From Mycolicibacterium mengxianglii (GTDB taxonomy: Bacteria > Actinomycetota > Actinomycetes > Mycobacteriales > Mycobacteriaceae): a stretch of 64,000 nucleotides of DNA. Both the position numbers and the translations under genes were made by a program. Positions 9,547-19,198 of this stretch are shown piece after piece. The stretch lies in contig NZ_CP065373.1 in assembly GCF_015710575.1 (NCBI RefSeq), positions 3,906,001-3,970,000 of the forward strand, given 5' to 3'. The number at the start of each line of letters is the position of its first letter. The stretch's first letter is position 1. A model generated the notes under the pieces. The model was not told the origin of the DNA. It saw only the letters and a list, made by a program, of their open reading frames with translations, and did no database searches.

Positions 9547-10397
9547 AGCGCCAACCGGACCAACGCCGCCGTCCGGGCCAACCCGGGGAACGCCGCCGCC
9601 GTCGACCGCGGATGCAATGCATGCACCGCCAAGCGGAATATCAACGCTCGCAACAACATCTGCGGCCATTCCGGCAAGGTGTTCCACCGCTCGATCAGAC
9701 CGTCGTCGGCTTCACCCCAAGCCAGTGCGTCCACGACGGCCACACCGGCCGCCCACGACGTCGGCCGCCAATAAGGCGTGATGTCGGTGATCCCCGGCGC
9801 AGCTGTCCCCGAGAACAGCACGGTGCCGTACAGATCACCGTGCACCAACTGATTGGGGCTCTTCGTCGGTTTACGCAGCGTGGCCAGTTGATTGATCAGA
9901 TCCACCGACCGCTGACCGTCGGCAGAACCCGGTGAGACCCGGGCGCCGGCGGGCAGCGAGTGCAGCGGACGTTCCTCCCACGCCGCACGGTCGGCGGCGA
10001 TGAAGACGTCGACGTCGCCCCACGGCGCCACCGGCGGCTGAGTCAGGAACCGCGGCCGTTCCAACGTCGCAGTGGCCTCGTGTAGCCGTACGGCCGCCGA
10101 GACCACCTCGTCGTGGCGTGGTTCCGGAGTACCCGCGACATAGGTGTCGGCCCGCCACCCGGCAACCACATAGCGACCATCGGTGGACCGCACCGGCCGG
10201 GCCAAGCGGACACCGTCGACGAACAACGTCTCCCGCACCTTGGCCGACCAAGCGGCGCGGGCATGGTCGGCGACCAGGGAGAGGACGACCTCCCCGCAGC
10301 GCCACCCGCCTTCCCAGCTCGAGCCCAGCGGGACGGGACGCACGCCAGCGAGTCCGAACGCCGCCAACACATGATCCGGCGGCGCATCGACTGTCAT
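9543..10397 (-). CDS. TIGR02569-type conserved actinobacterial protein, kinase-like fold
   Basis: A 284-residue cytosolic protein equivalent to Rv3205c. The C-terminal half resembles the catalytic loop of aminoglycoside phosphotransferase-like kinases: NQLVHGDLYGTVLFSG followed by GITDITPYWRP. The canonical Asn after HGD is not conserved (HGDLYGTV). The segment SWAAGVAVVDAL and a following Trp-rich stretch match the actinobacterial family I know as TIGR02569. No substrate is known. It is convergent with the ATL gene. Downstream of moeZ on the same strand, it is separated from it by the 62-bp tandem repeats. Confidence 0.75.
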   Translation of the reverse strand: MTVDAPPDHVLAAFGLAGVRPVPLGSSWEGGWRCGEVVLSLVADHARAAWSAKVRETLFVDGVRLARPVRSTDGRYVVAGWRADTYVAGTPEPRHDEVVSAAVRLHEATATLERPRFLTQPPVAPWGDVDVFIAADRAAWEERPLHSLPAGARVSPGSADGQRSVDLINQLATLRKPTKSPNQLVHGDLYGTVLFSGTAAPGITDITPYWRPTSWAAGVAVVDALAWGEADDGLIERWNTLPEWPQMLLRALIFRLAVHALHPRSTAAAFPGLARTAALVRLAL

Positions 10398-10457
10398 GGG
10401 CGTCAGCCTATCGTCGCCGACCCCGCGAACCCGGACCGCCTTCGAGCGCGTGTTGTG

Positions 10458-10664
10458 TACCTCAGTAGGTCACCGTCCCGCCTGGCCAACCAAGGCGCGC
10501 CGACGTTGCTCGACGCCGGTTACCTCAGTAGGTCACCATCCGCCCGGCCAACCAAGGCGCAACGACGTTGCTCGACGCCGGTTACCTCAGTAGGTCACCA
10601 TCCGCCCGGCCAACCAGGGCGCGCCGACGTTGCTCGACGCCGGTTACCTCAGTACGTCACCATG
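10458..10664. repeat. Tandem repeat, three ~62-bp units plus a partial fourth (MIRU-like)
   Basis: Units begin with TACCTCAGTAGGTCACC at 10458 (63 bp), 10521 (62 bp) and 10583 (62 bp). A fourth start at 10645 keeps only ~20 bases before it becomes the moeZ 3' end. Units 2 and 3 differ at only a few positions, and unit 1 is slightly more diverged. Read on the moeZ strand, every unit carries a copy of the gene's last codons and stop (GTGACCTACTGA), so the array looks grown from the stop-codon region. Location and unit size match the mycobacterial interspersed repetitive unit (MIRU/VNTR) class; the sequence itself is not one I recognise. Confidence 0.9.
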
Positions 10665-11824
10665 TCGGGCTCGATCTGCTTTGCCCACGCCGCGATTCCG
10701 CCCTGCAGGTGCACCGCATCGGCGAAACCGGCCTTTTTGATGACCGCCAGCGCCTCAGCCGAGCGCACACCGGTCTTGCAGTAGAGCACCGTGGTCCGGT
10801 CTTGCGGCAGTTTGGCCAGACCGTCACCGGCCTCGATGGCCGACTTCGGGACCAACTCCGCGCCCTCGATGTGGTTGATATCCCACTCAACCGGCTCGCG
10901 GACGTCGATCAGCGCGATGTTCTTGCCGGACTCCATCAGCTCACGCAGTTCGCGTGGGGTGATGGTGGAACCTTGCGCCGCAGCGGCCGCATCCTCGGAG
11001 ACGACGCCGCAAAACGCGTCGTAGTCGATGAGCTCGGTGATCTTCGGCGTCGCCGGATCCTTACGGATCTTGATGGTGCGGTAGGTCATGTCGAGTGCGT
11101 CGTAGACCATCAGCCTGCCCAGCAGGGTGTCGCCGATCCCGGTGATCAGCTTGATGGCCTCGGTGCCCATCACCGAGGCGATCGACGCACACAAGATGCC
11201 CAGCACGCCGCCCTCGGCGCACGACGGCACCATGCCCGGAGGTGGCGGCTCGGGATACAGGTCGCGATAGTTGAGCCCGAGCCCGTCCGGGGCGTCCTCC
11301 CAGAAGACCGACACCTGGCCCTCGAACCGGTAGATCGACCCCCAGACATACGGCTTCCCGGCGAGCACCGCGGCGTCGTTGACCAGATAGCGGGTCGCGA
11401 AGTTGTCGGTCCCGTCGAGAATCAGGTCGTACTGGGCGAACAGGTCGACAGCGTTGTCGGACTCCAGCCGCTGCTCGTGCAACACCACCGTCACCAGCGG
11501 GTTGATCTCGAGGATCGAGTCGCGCGCGCTCTGCGCCTTCGACCGGCCGATGTCGGACTGGCCATGGATGATCTGGCGTTGCAGGTTGGACTCGTCGACG
11601 ACGTCGAACTCGACGATGCCGATGGTGCCGACACCGGCTGCAGCCAGATACAGCAGCGTCGGTGAACCCAGGCCCCCGGCGCCGATGACCAGAACGCGGG
11701 CGTTCTTCAGTCGCTTCTGCCCGTCAAGACCCAGGTCCGGAATGATCAGATGCCGGCTGTAGCGCGAGACCTCTTCGCGTGTCAGTTCGGCTGCTGGCGC
11801 TACCAGCGGCGGCAACGACGTCAC
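10649..11824 (-). CDS. moeZ: Adenylyltransferase/sulfurtransferase MoeZ (MoeB + rhodanese)
   Basis: A 391-residue E1-like enzyme that adenylates the C-terminal Gly-Gly of small sulfur-carrier proteins (MoaD, ThiS, CysO-type) and transfers sulfur to them. The N-terminal ThiF/MoeB domain has ARVLVIGAGGLGSPTLLYLA (nucleotide-binding), DGTDNFATR and the VPSCAEGGVLGILC region. The C-terminal rhodanese domain (~285-391) has DVREPVEWDINHI and the active-site Cys loop VLYCKTGVRSAEAL. It is equivalent to Rv3206c, annotated moeB1 in M. tuberculosis. The C-terminus PDMVTY lies inside the partial fourth tandem repeat. It is transcribed away from the DUF3152 gene repeats. Confidence 0.93.
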   Translation of the reverse strand: MTSLPPLVAPAAELTREEVSRYSRHLIIPDLGLDGQKRLKNARVLVIGAGGLGSPTLLYLAAAGVGTIGIVEFDVVDESNLQRQIIHGQSDIGRSKAQSARDSILEINPLVTVVLHEQRLESDNAVDLFAQYDLILDGTDNFATRYLVNDAAVLAGKPYVWGSIYRFEGQVSVFWEDAPDGLGLNYRDLYPEPPPPGMVPSCAEGGVLGILCASIASVMGTEAIKLITGIGDTLLGRLMVYDALDMTYRTIKIRKDPATPKITELIDYDAFCGVVSEDAAAAAQGSTITPRELRELMESGKNIALIDVREPVEWDINHIEGAELVPKSAIEAGDGLAKLPQDRTTVLYCKTGVRSAEALAVIKKAGFADAVHLQGGIAAWAKQIEPDMVTY

Positions 11825-11923
11825 CGTTCATCTCCTCGATTGCACGAATGATGCGCCCGACAACACGTCGAGTTCTACGAACAACGGTAATAGCCGTGCA
11901 CAGCTTCCCGACAGCCTGGCCCG

Positions 11924-12071
11924 GACTCGTACCTCGCCGCATCGGTCGTCAGCGCCACCCGACGTGCCTGACTCCTCCTCGGGACTCGTACCTCGCCCGC
12001 ATCGGTCGTCAGCGCCACCCGACGTGCCTGACTCCTCCTCGGGACTCGTACCTCGCCCGCATCGGTCGTCA
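11924..12071. repeat. Tandem repeat, two ~60-bp units plus a 29-bp partial, at the DUF3152 gene stop codon
   Basis: Units start with GACTCGTACCTCGCC at 11924 (59 bp, one C missing), 11983 (60 bp) and 12043 (partial, merging into the gene end). On the minus strand each unit begins exactly at the TGA stop context (TGACGACCGATGCGGGCGAG), so the repeat again copies the 3' end of the adjacent gene. The two full units are otherwise identical. The sequence is unrelated to the 62-bp array on the other side of moeZ, but unit size, position and polarity are the same. Confidence 0.9.
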
Positions 12072-13115
12072 GGCGATCGGATACGGCCACGGGTTGAACC
12101 GACACGTCAGCCCGTTGGCCGGAATCTGCCCCGGGTCGAACAGGGCAGCGTCGTTGTTCGCCGTGGAGAACGTCTGCTGCATCATGATCGGCGCCAGATC
12201 ACCATTCCCGGGGCAGGCCTCGTGCAATTGATAGCCGATGGCGTGGCCGACCTCATGGTTGATCAGGTACTGCCGGTAGGAGCCCACGTCACCCTGGAAC
12301 GGCACCGCGCCGCGCACCCAGCGGGCTTCGTTGATCAACACCCGCGGTTGCGGGGCGACGCCCGGCTCGGGGGTGTAGGCCGGGTTGTAGCAGGAAGCCT
12401 CGAGTTGGATCTCGTAGCCACACCCTTCACGCAGGGTCAGCGGTGAGGTCAAGGAGACGCGGAAGTCCGGTTCGGCAGGCGCCGAGCCATCAACCCTGAC
12501 GAACCCGAACTGGGGGTTGTGCACCCAGCTCTTGGGATTCGACAGGGTTTGGCTGACCATCTGGGCGAACCCGTCGTCGCCACCGAAGGATGTGGTGTCC
12601 AGCCCGTCTTCGATCTCGACGGTGTAGGTGAACACCTTCGCAGTGCCCTGTCCCACCTGTGGCTCGGAGCCGGGAACGATGTGCCAGGTGCGCGCTCCTG
12701 ACTCGGTGAACGGACCGCCGGCGGGCAGGATCCCGGTCGGCAGGTTGGCGTCGAACTGAGTCAGGCCCTTCGGCGGCGCACCGATGATGGCAGTGGATTC
12801 CACCCCGATGGTGGGCGGACCCTGCACGGGCTCGATGGCCGCGGGCGCCTCCGTCTCGGCTCCGGTGATGGTCTGGTAGATCACCAATACCGTCACCACC
12901 GCCAGGACCGGCAGCGCGTACGCCCGCCAGCCGTAGGTCGACACGAAGCGGCCCAGCCAGGTTTGCTTGCGCCAGCGTTGACGCTCGTCGCGATTGGATC
13001 TGACCCGACCCGAATCCCCCGCAAGCGGGTCGCGTTGCGCGCGCAAGGGCTCCCGCCACTCACTGTGCAACACAGGCGTGCGGGTAGGCCCGCGACGCCC
13101 GGGGTCGTAGGTCAC
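12069..13115 (-). CDS. DUF3152 membrane-anchored putative zinc metalloprotease
   Basis: A 348-residue protein equivalent to Rv3207c. A basic cytosolic N-terminus is followed by one membrane helix (around WRAYALPVLAVVTVLVIYQ), then an extracytoplasmic DUF3152 domain. Near the C-terminus it has HEVGHAIGYQLH, which fits the metzincin pattern HExxHxxGxxH, with Cys residues nearby (EACPG). A zinc protease activity is therefore inferred, but I know of no demonstrated substrate. I chose GTG 13115 (VTYDPGRRG) as the start; the open frame reaches 13133. The last codon is followed immediately by the 60-bp repeat array. Confidence 0.8.
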   Translation of the reverse strand: MTYDPGRRGPTRTPVLHSEWREPLRAQRDPLAGDSGRVRSNRDERQRWRKQTWLGRFVSTYGWRAYALPVLAVVTVLVIYQTITGAETEAPAAIEPVQGPPTIGVESTAIIGAPPKGLTQFDANLPTGILPAGGPFTESGARTWHIVPGSEPQVGQGTAKVFTYTVEIEDGLDTTSFGGDDGFAQMVSQTLSNPKSWVHNPQFGFVRVDGSAPAEPDFRVSLTSPLTLREGCGYEIQLEASCYNPAYTPEPGVAPQPRVLINEARWVRGAVPFQGDVGSYRQYLINHEVGHAIGYQLHEACPGNGDLAPIMMQQTFSTANNDAALFDPGQIPANGLTCRFNPWPYPIA

Positions 13116-13215
13116 CGACCCAGAATGGCACAACCGTGCGCCGGGGCCGTTCCCGGCGCGCCCGGAATGGATAGCCGAGCTGTTGATTCGTGGGTTCCTG
13201 GCTCGCGAGTAGTAA

Positions 13216-13983
<768 letters not shown>

Positions 13984-13989
13984 GCAGCT

Positions 13990-14250
13990 TCACTCGTCGG
14001 TGATCGGCGGCGTCACCGGACCGCTGCCGATCCCAAAGCCGACCCGCCGGCTGTCAGCCGGGCCCAGCTCGACGTAAGCGATCCGAGCGGCCAGGATCAC
14101 GAACCGCCGACCCTTGTCGTCAGTCAGGCTCAACACGCCGTCGGGCTGCGTGAGTGCGCTGGTCACCTGTTTTTCCAACGCATCTGGTGTCTCCGCGCTG
14201 ATGAAAGCGAGTTCGCGCGGGCTATCCGTGACACCGATCTTGACCTCCAC
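13990..14250 (-). CDS. DUF3107 protein (TB9.4-like)
   Basis: An 86-residue cytosolic protein of the actinobacterial DUF3107 family, equivalent to Rv3208A (TB9.4). It begins MEVKIGVTDSPRELAF and ends with a conserved tail SRRVGFGIGSGPVTP. It starts at GTG 14250 and is convergent with the TetR gene (six-base gap). The function is unknown; the family is small, acidic and widely conserved in actinobacteria. Confidence 0.88.
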   Translation of the reverse strand: MEVKIGVTDSPRELAFISAETPDALEKQVTSALTQPDGVLSLTDDKGRRFVILAARIAYVELGPADSRRVGFGIGSGPVTPPITDE

Positions 14251-14496
14251 GCTGCACCCTTTCCGTCGAATCAGTTACGCCAGCAAGGCTAGTGGACGCG
14301 GGGGCCTGGCATGACACCACGGCGTTCGCGGTGAGCGAAGGAGCCGGGCAAGACCCCCAGACCTGCCCCGATGGTGCACGACTGTGATCCGACACGCCGA
14401 ACGACAACGGCTGCAGCCTGGGGACACGCCGATACGATCCTGTGAACAGAGTGGCGGGAGTGATCAAAGTGAAAAGGATGCCCCGGCGGTGACCAG

Positions 14497-15339
14497 ATGA
14501 GCAAACCGTATTGGAGCGGCACCGGCCGCACAGGCAGCAGCTATCTCGATGACGCCGAATCCCCCACCCGCCGAACCTCAGGCGGTGAGTACGGCGAGTA
14601 CGCCCCCGGCGACTACGAATCGAGCTTCTACAGCAGCGGCGGGTACCGCACCACCGACGAATACCGCCGCAGAGGCTCCGGTCGTCACCCCCGCGATGAC
14701 CACTCCGACCACCACAATGACGATTACGACGGCGACGACGGTGACGACCTGCACTACCGCTCGGACAACCGGTGGCGTTGGGTCGCCGGGCTGGCGGTGG
14801 CGGTACTGCTGATTGCCGTGCTGGCGATCGTGATGGTGATGCGCAGCGACGAAACGACGCCCACCGCCGGCACCGAAGCCGCCCCCGCCACGTCGACGAC
14901 ACCCCGGACGGTCGTCGCCACCATTCCGCCGAGCCCGGCGGCACCGCCGGCGGCTCAACTCGCCCCCGAAACGATCGTCACGATCACGACCACCCCCTCG
15001 GCAGCAGCCGTCCCGCAACCCGAGGCCCTGCCGGTGGCCCCTCCCGAGGCCGCTTTGCCGGCACCGGACACCCGCACCATCACCTACAGCGTCACCGGCA
15101 CCCGACCGCTGTTCGATCTGGTCACCATCATCTACACCGACGAACAGGGACTGCCCCGCACCGACGTCAACGTCACCCTGCCCTGGACCAGGACCGTGGC
15201 GCTCAATCCGGGGGTCACTTTTCAATCGGTGACCGCCACCAGCGTCTCAGGACAGCTGAACTGCGCCGTCACCGATGCTGCGGGGGCCACGCTGATCGCC
15301 CAGACCAACAACTCGATGATCGCGACCTGCACCGGCTGA
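14497..15339 (+). CDS. MmpS-like membrane protein, Rv3209-like
   Basis: A 280-residue protein. The first ~90 residues are hydrophilic, rich in Ser/Tyr/Asp/His and likely disordered. One membrane helix follows (WRWVAGLAVAVLLIAVLAIV), then a Pro/Ala/Thr-rich linker, then an MmpS-type beta domain from TITYSVTGTRPLFDLVTI to the C-terminus, with two Cys (QLNCAV, IATCTG) that could form a disulfide outside the membrane. MmpS proteins accompany MmpL lipid exporters; no mmpL gene is nearby, so this is an orphan. Start ATG 14497. Confidence 0.8.
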   Translation: MSKPYWSGTGRTGSSYLDDAESPTRRTSGGEYGEYAPGDYESSFYSSGGYRTTDEYRRRGSGRHPRDDHSDHHNDDYDGDDGDDLHYRSDNRWRWVAGLAVAVLLIAVLAIVMVMRSDETTPTAGTEAAPATSTTPRTVVATIPPSPAAPPAAQLAPETIVTITTTPSAAAVPQPEALPVAPPEAALPAPDTRTITYSVTGTRPLFDLVTIIYTDEQGLPRTDVNVTLPWTRTVALNPGVTFQSVTATSVSGQLNCAVTDAAGATLIAQTNNSMIATCTG

Positions 15340-15359
15340 CGGTCGGCGGTGAGAATCCG

Positions 15360-16052
15360 TCAGGCAAGGCCGAGCTGCGTCATCCGCTCGGCGTGGGTGC
15401 GCTGCAGATGCTCGAAGAACTCGGCCAGCTGTCCCAGTCCCCCGGTGCTTGCCAACATCAGATCAACCAGATCGTCACGCTCGGCCAGCACGTACTGCGC
15501 CTGCGTGATCGCTTCGCCGAGCAGGCGCCGCGACCACAGCGCCAACCGGCTGCGCTGCATATCGCTGGTCGACACCGCTGAGCGCACCTCCTCGATGACG
15601 AACTGCGAATGGCAGGTTTCCGACAACACCCCGCGCACCACATCGGCGATCTCCAGGGGCAGCACACCGGCGATCTCGAGATAGAAGTCGGCCGCCAGCG
15701 CATCACCGACGTAGGTCTTCACCAACGCCTCGAGCCAGGTGCTCGGCGTGGTGAGCCGGTGGTAGTTCTCCAACAGGGACGCATACCGCGACATCGCCGG
15801 AATCACGTCGACGCCGCGGTGCTCCAGCGCATCACGCAGCAGCTCGTAGTGCCCCATCTCGGCGGCGGCCATGGTCGCCATGTTGATCCGACCGTTGAGA
15901 TCGGGTGCCATCCGCGCCTCGTCGGTGAGCCGGTAGAACGCGGCGACCTCACCGTAGGCGAGCAGCGCGAACAGTTCGGTGATCCCCGGATGGTCGGCTG
16001 ACAAGCCCGGCGACGGCTGACTGGGACCGCCCGCGGGCTGCATCGAGCTCAT
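15360..16052 (-). CDS. Ferritin-like fold protein (MiaE-like), Rv3210c-like
   Basis: A 230-residue all-helical protein. The regularly spaced E(D)xxH-type helices LAYGEVAAFYRLTDEAR, AAEMGHYELLRDAL and GVLSETCHSQFVIEEVR look like the metal-binding helices of a ferritin-like di-iron domain, related to tRNA hydroxylase MiaE-like proteins. A di-iron site is inferred, and no substrate is known. Start ATG 16052. It is transcribed divergently from rhlE with a 341-base gap between them. Confidence 0.75.
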   Translation of the reverse strand: MSSMQPAGGPSQPSPGLSADHPGITELFALLAYGEVAAFYRLTDEARMAPDLNGRINMATMAAAEMGHYELLRDALEHRGVDVIPAMSRYASLLENYHRLTTPSTWLEALVKTYVGDALAADFYLEIAGVLPLEIADVVRGVLSETCHSQFVIEEVRSAVSTSDMQRSRLALWSRRLLGEAITQAQYVLAERDDLVDLMLASTGGLGQLAEFFEHLQRTHAERMTQLGLA

Positions 16053-16393
16053 GGGCTCACTGTAGTTGCTGAATATTCGCCGCCACGGGAGACAGGTGAA
16101 CAGGACGAGTACAACGCGGCGAATCGGCTGGATTTGCCCAACGGGCTATCATGGTATTAGGACGTGGTGTTTCCACTCCTAGGTAATGTGCGTGCACGCA
16201 GTTGGCCCGTCAGATTTGCTTGACTGTCATCGCACTGGGCCCAGCGGATCGGCTTGTGACTTGCCGTCGCGACGCCCGGTCTCGTTCCTCTCAGAACTCG
16301 TGCGCGCGTGAACTACACGCCGTGATCGACACAACGTTTGTTGGACGATGAGAACTGATCTCGGACCGAGACTGAAAGGCTCCCCCCTTCCGT
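16053..16393 (+). promoter_or_regulatory. Long gene-free leader between a ferritin-like gene and rhlE
   Basis: There is no convincing coding frame in these 341 bases. It must hold promoters for both divergent genes. The bases 16260-16393 upstream of rhlE are rich in short inverted repeats and could be an untranslated leader, as seen for cold-induced DEAD-box helicase genes in other bacteria; that is inference. CCCCCCTTCC lies just upstream of the rhlE ATG, with no strong Shine-Dalgarno sequence. Confidence 0.4.
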
Positions 16394-17941
16394 ATGAGTG
16401 ATACTCCAAAGACCTTCGCTGAGCTGGGCGTACGCGACGAAATCGTCCGCGCGCTCGACGAGCAGGGCAAATCCAACCCCTTCGCCATCCAGGAACTGAC
16501 CCTCCCGATGGCGCTCGCCGGCGACGACCTGATCGGCCAAGCCCGCACCGGCATGGGCAAGACCCTCGCCTTCGGTGTGCCCCTACTGCACAAGATCACC
16601 AGTGACACCGAGCGGCCGCTGACCGGCGCGCCCCGGGCCCTGATCGTGGTTCCCACCCGTGAGCTGTGCATCCAGGTGTACGGCGACCTCGCCGCCGCCG
16701 CCAAATACCTCCGGGTGGGTGACCGTCCGCTGTCGGTGGTGTCCATCTACGGCGGCCGGCCCTACGAACCGCAGATCGAATCGCTGCAAAAGGGCGCCGA
16801 TGTCGTAGTGGGCACACCCGGACGCCTGCTCGACCTCGCACAGCAGGGCCACCTGCAACTCGGCGGCCTGTCGGTGCTCGTCCTGGACGAGGCCGACGAG
16901 ATGCTGGACCTGGGCTTCCTGCCTGATATCGAGCGGATCCTGCGACTGACCCCGGACTCTCGGCAGGCGATGCTGTTCTCGGCGACCATGCCAGATCCGA
17001 TCATCACGCTGGCCCGCACATTCATGAACCAGCCGACGCACATCCGGGCCGAGTCCGCGGCATCGTCGGCCACGCACGACAGCACCGAGCAGTTCGTCTA
17101 CCGCGCGCACGCGCTGGACAAGGTCGAGACGGTGGCGCGCATCCTGCAGGCCGAGGGCCGCGGGGCGACGATGGTCTTCACGCGCACCAAGCGCACCGCA
17201 CAGAAGGTGGCCGACGAACTCGCCGAGCGTGGCTTCAAAGTGGGCGCCGTCCATGGTGACCTGGGGCAGATCGCCCGCGAGAAGGCACTCAAGTCGTTCC
17301 GCTCCGGCGCGATCGACGTCCTGGTGGCCACCGACGTCGCCGCCCGCGGCATCGACATCGATGACATCACCCACGTCATCAACTACCAGATCCCCGACGA
17401 CGAGATGGCCTACGTGCACCGCATCGGCCGCACCGGCCGCGCCGGAAAGACCGGTATCGCCGTCACGCTGGTCGACTGGGATGAACTGCCCCGCTGGACG
17501 CTGATCAACACCGCCCTCGGCCTGGACACCCCGGACCCGACCGAGACCTACTCCAGCTCGCCGCACCTCTTCGACGAACTTCACATTCCCACCGACGCCA
17601 CCGGCACGGTCGGCCAAGCGGCGAAGGTGTCTTCGAAGCGTCCCGAGCGCAAAGAGCGCGTCGCCGACACCGGCGGCGACGGAGATGGCGACAAGCCTCG
17701 CACCCGGACCCCCCGCAGCCGACGCCGCACCCGCGGTGGCACTGGCGCTTCCGGCCACGTCGAGCAGGACTCTGCGCAGGTCAGCGAGAGCGCCGCGCCC
17801 AGTTCCGCGCCCAGTGACACCACCGATGCCGGCGACGAGGCGGATCACGCCGGACGGCGCCGCCGCCGGCGTCGCCCCCGCAAGTCGACCGCTTCCACCC
17901 CGGACACCGCGGCTCCCGACACCTCAGTCAACGCCGGCTGA
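16394..17941 (+). CDS. rhlE: DEAD-box RNA helicase RhlE
   Basis: ATP-dependent RNA helicase, 515 residues, acting in rRNA/mRNA remodelling and decay, notably in the cold. Visible motifs: Q-motif region NPFAIQELTLPMAL, motif I ARTGMGKT, Ia PTRELCIQV, motif II VLDEADEMLDLGF, motif III SAT, motif IV VFTRTKRTAQ, motif V TDVAARGIDID and motif VI HRIGRTGRAGK. The C-terminal ~110 residues are Arg/Ser/Ala-rich and disordered (PRSRRRTRGG, GRRRRRRRPRK), an RNA-binding tail. Equivalent to Rv3211. Confidence 0.95.
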   Translation: MSDTPKTFAELGVRDEIVRALDEQGKSNPFAIQELTLPMALAGDDLIGQARTGMGKTLAFGVPLLHKITSDTERPLTGAPRALIVVPTRELCIQVYGDLAAAAKYLRVGDRPLSVVSIYGGRPYEPQIESLQKGADVVVGTPGRLLDLAQQGHLQLGGLSVLVLDEADEMLDLGFLPDIERILRLTPDSRQAMLFSATMPDPIITLARTFMNQPTHIRAESAASSATHDSTEQFVYRAHALDKVETVARILQAEGRGATMVFTRTKRTAQKVADELAERGFKVGAVHGDLGQIAREKALKSFRSGAIDVLVATDVAARGIDIDDITHVINYQIPDDEMAYVHRIGRTGRAGKTGIAVTLVDWDELPRWTLINTALGLDTPDPTETYSSSPHLFDELHIPTDATGTVGQAAKVSSKRPERKERVADTGGDGDGDKPRTRTPRSRRRTRGGTGASGHVEQDSAQVSESAAPSSAPSDTTDAGDEADHAGRRRRRRRPRKSTASTPDTAAPDTSVNAG

Positions 17942-17956
17942 CCCAACCCGTCCGCC

Positions 17957-19183
17957 GTGGTCAGACCCGAGCGCCGGACCAGGAACGACGTCATCGCTGC
18001 GGTGGTCATCGCCGCGGTGGTGGCCCTGGTCGCCGGCATCATCTGGTGGACGAGTGACGCCCGGACGACGATCAGCCGGCCGGCCTCCGACGTCTCCACC
18101 GCTCCCGCGTCCGCGCCTGCCGTCCCGTCGTCGGTGCATCAGCTGTGGTCGGCGCCGAGCCCCCACACCGTTGTGCCCGTGGTAGCCGCCGGCACGGTCG
18201 TCACCGGTGACGGGTCCACGATGTCCGGCCTGGACCCGGTGACCGGCCGGACCCGCTGGACCTACACCCGTGACCGCGAGCTGTGTGGTGTGACATGGGT
18301 GTACAGCTACGCCGTCGCCGTCTACCCCGACGGCAGGGGCTGCGGGCAGGTGAGCACCATCGACGCGGCCACCGGCAAGCGCGGGCCCGCCCGATCCGGC
18401 GCGGGCAGCCCGCACATCGACCTGTCCTCGGACGGCACGACAGTGCTGTCCGTCGGCGAGGCCCGACTGGAACTGTGGCGCTCCGACATGGTGCGCGTGA
18501 TCAGCTTCGGTGAGGTCGACGCCCGGGTCAAACCCGTCCATGTGGGCACCGGCAACGGATGTGCGCTGCTCTCGGCGGCGGCCGGCGATGACACCATTTC
18601 GGTACTGCGCTCCTGCCCCGGCGAAGAGGACGTCAAGCTCTCGACCGTCCGTGCCGCCGACGAGGAAGACGAACCCGAGGTGCGCGACATTCCCGAACCC
18701 GGTCTGCGTACCGACTCGGGTGCTCAGGTGCTGGCGGTCTCGGATGAGACGACGGCGGTGTACGTCCCGGTACCGGAGCCGCATGTGTCCGTCATCGACG
18801 AGACGGGAAACGAGGTGGGCAACTACCCGATGCCCAAATCCCCCTCTTCGGCGTTCCCGGACGGTTCGGTCACCAAGCCGGGTGACTTGATCACCTGGTG
18901 GACCGGGGACAGTGTGATGGTGTTTGCGGCCAACGCCGTCGAGTACCGCTACACCATCGACCGCTCGGACACCGTGGTGCCGCTGGGCCCCGGCGCGATG
19001 ATGGCGCAGAAATTGCTGATTCCCGTCACGGGCGGAATCGGCGTCTACAACCCCGAGACCGGGGCCAGAGAGCGGATCATTCCCGTCGACCGGCCAGCCG
19101 CTGACACCGCAATCGTGCCCGCTGTGGTGGGCTCCACGATCTTGGAGCAGCGCGGCCACACCCTCGTCGCGCTGGGCGGCTGA
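17957..19183 (+). CDS. Membrane-anchored beta-propeller protein, Rv3212-like
   Basis: A 408-residue protein 15 bases after rhlE, so probably in its operon. A single N-terminal membrane helix (NDVIAAVVIAAVVALVAGI) is followed by an extracytoplasmic domain with repeated blades such as GLDPVTGRTRWTYTRD and GVYNPETGARERI, typical of PQQ-like/WD-type propellers. Cys pairs (ELCGVTW...GRGCGQ) could be disulfides. GTG 17957 is the start. In mycobacteria the equivalent protein is described as a membrane protein of unknown role; I infer a scaffolding function. Confidence 0.75.
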   Translation: MVRPERRTRNDVIAAVVIAAVVALVAGIIWWTSDARTTISRPASDVSTAPASAPAVPSSVHQLWSAPSPHTVVPVVAAGTVVTGDGSTMSGLDPVTGRTRWTYTRDRELCGVTWVYSYAVAVYPDGRGCGQVSTIDAATGKRGPARSGAGSPHIDLSSDGTTVLSVGEARLELWRSDMVRVISFGEVDARVKPVHVGTGNGCALLSAAAGDDTISVLRSCPGEEDVKLSTVRAADEEDEPEVRDIPEPGLRTDSGAQVLAVSDETTAVYVPVPEPHVSVIDETGNEVGNYPMPKSPSSAFPDGSVTKPGDLITWWTGDSVMVFAANAVEYRYTIDRSDTVVPLGPGAMMAQKLLIPVTGGIGVYNPETGARERIIPVDRPAADTAIVPAVVGSTILEQRGHTLVALGG

Positions 19184-19198
19184 CCCACCCGCCGGAGC

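Noticed and set aside
10458..12071. The two tandem arrays as CRISPR
   Set aside because: Whole 60-62 bp units repeat head to tail with no unique spacers, and no cas genes are present.
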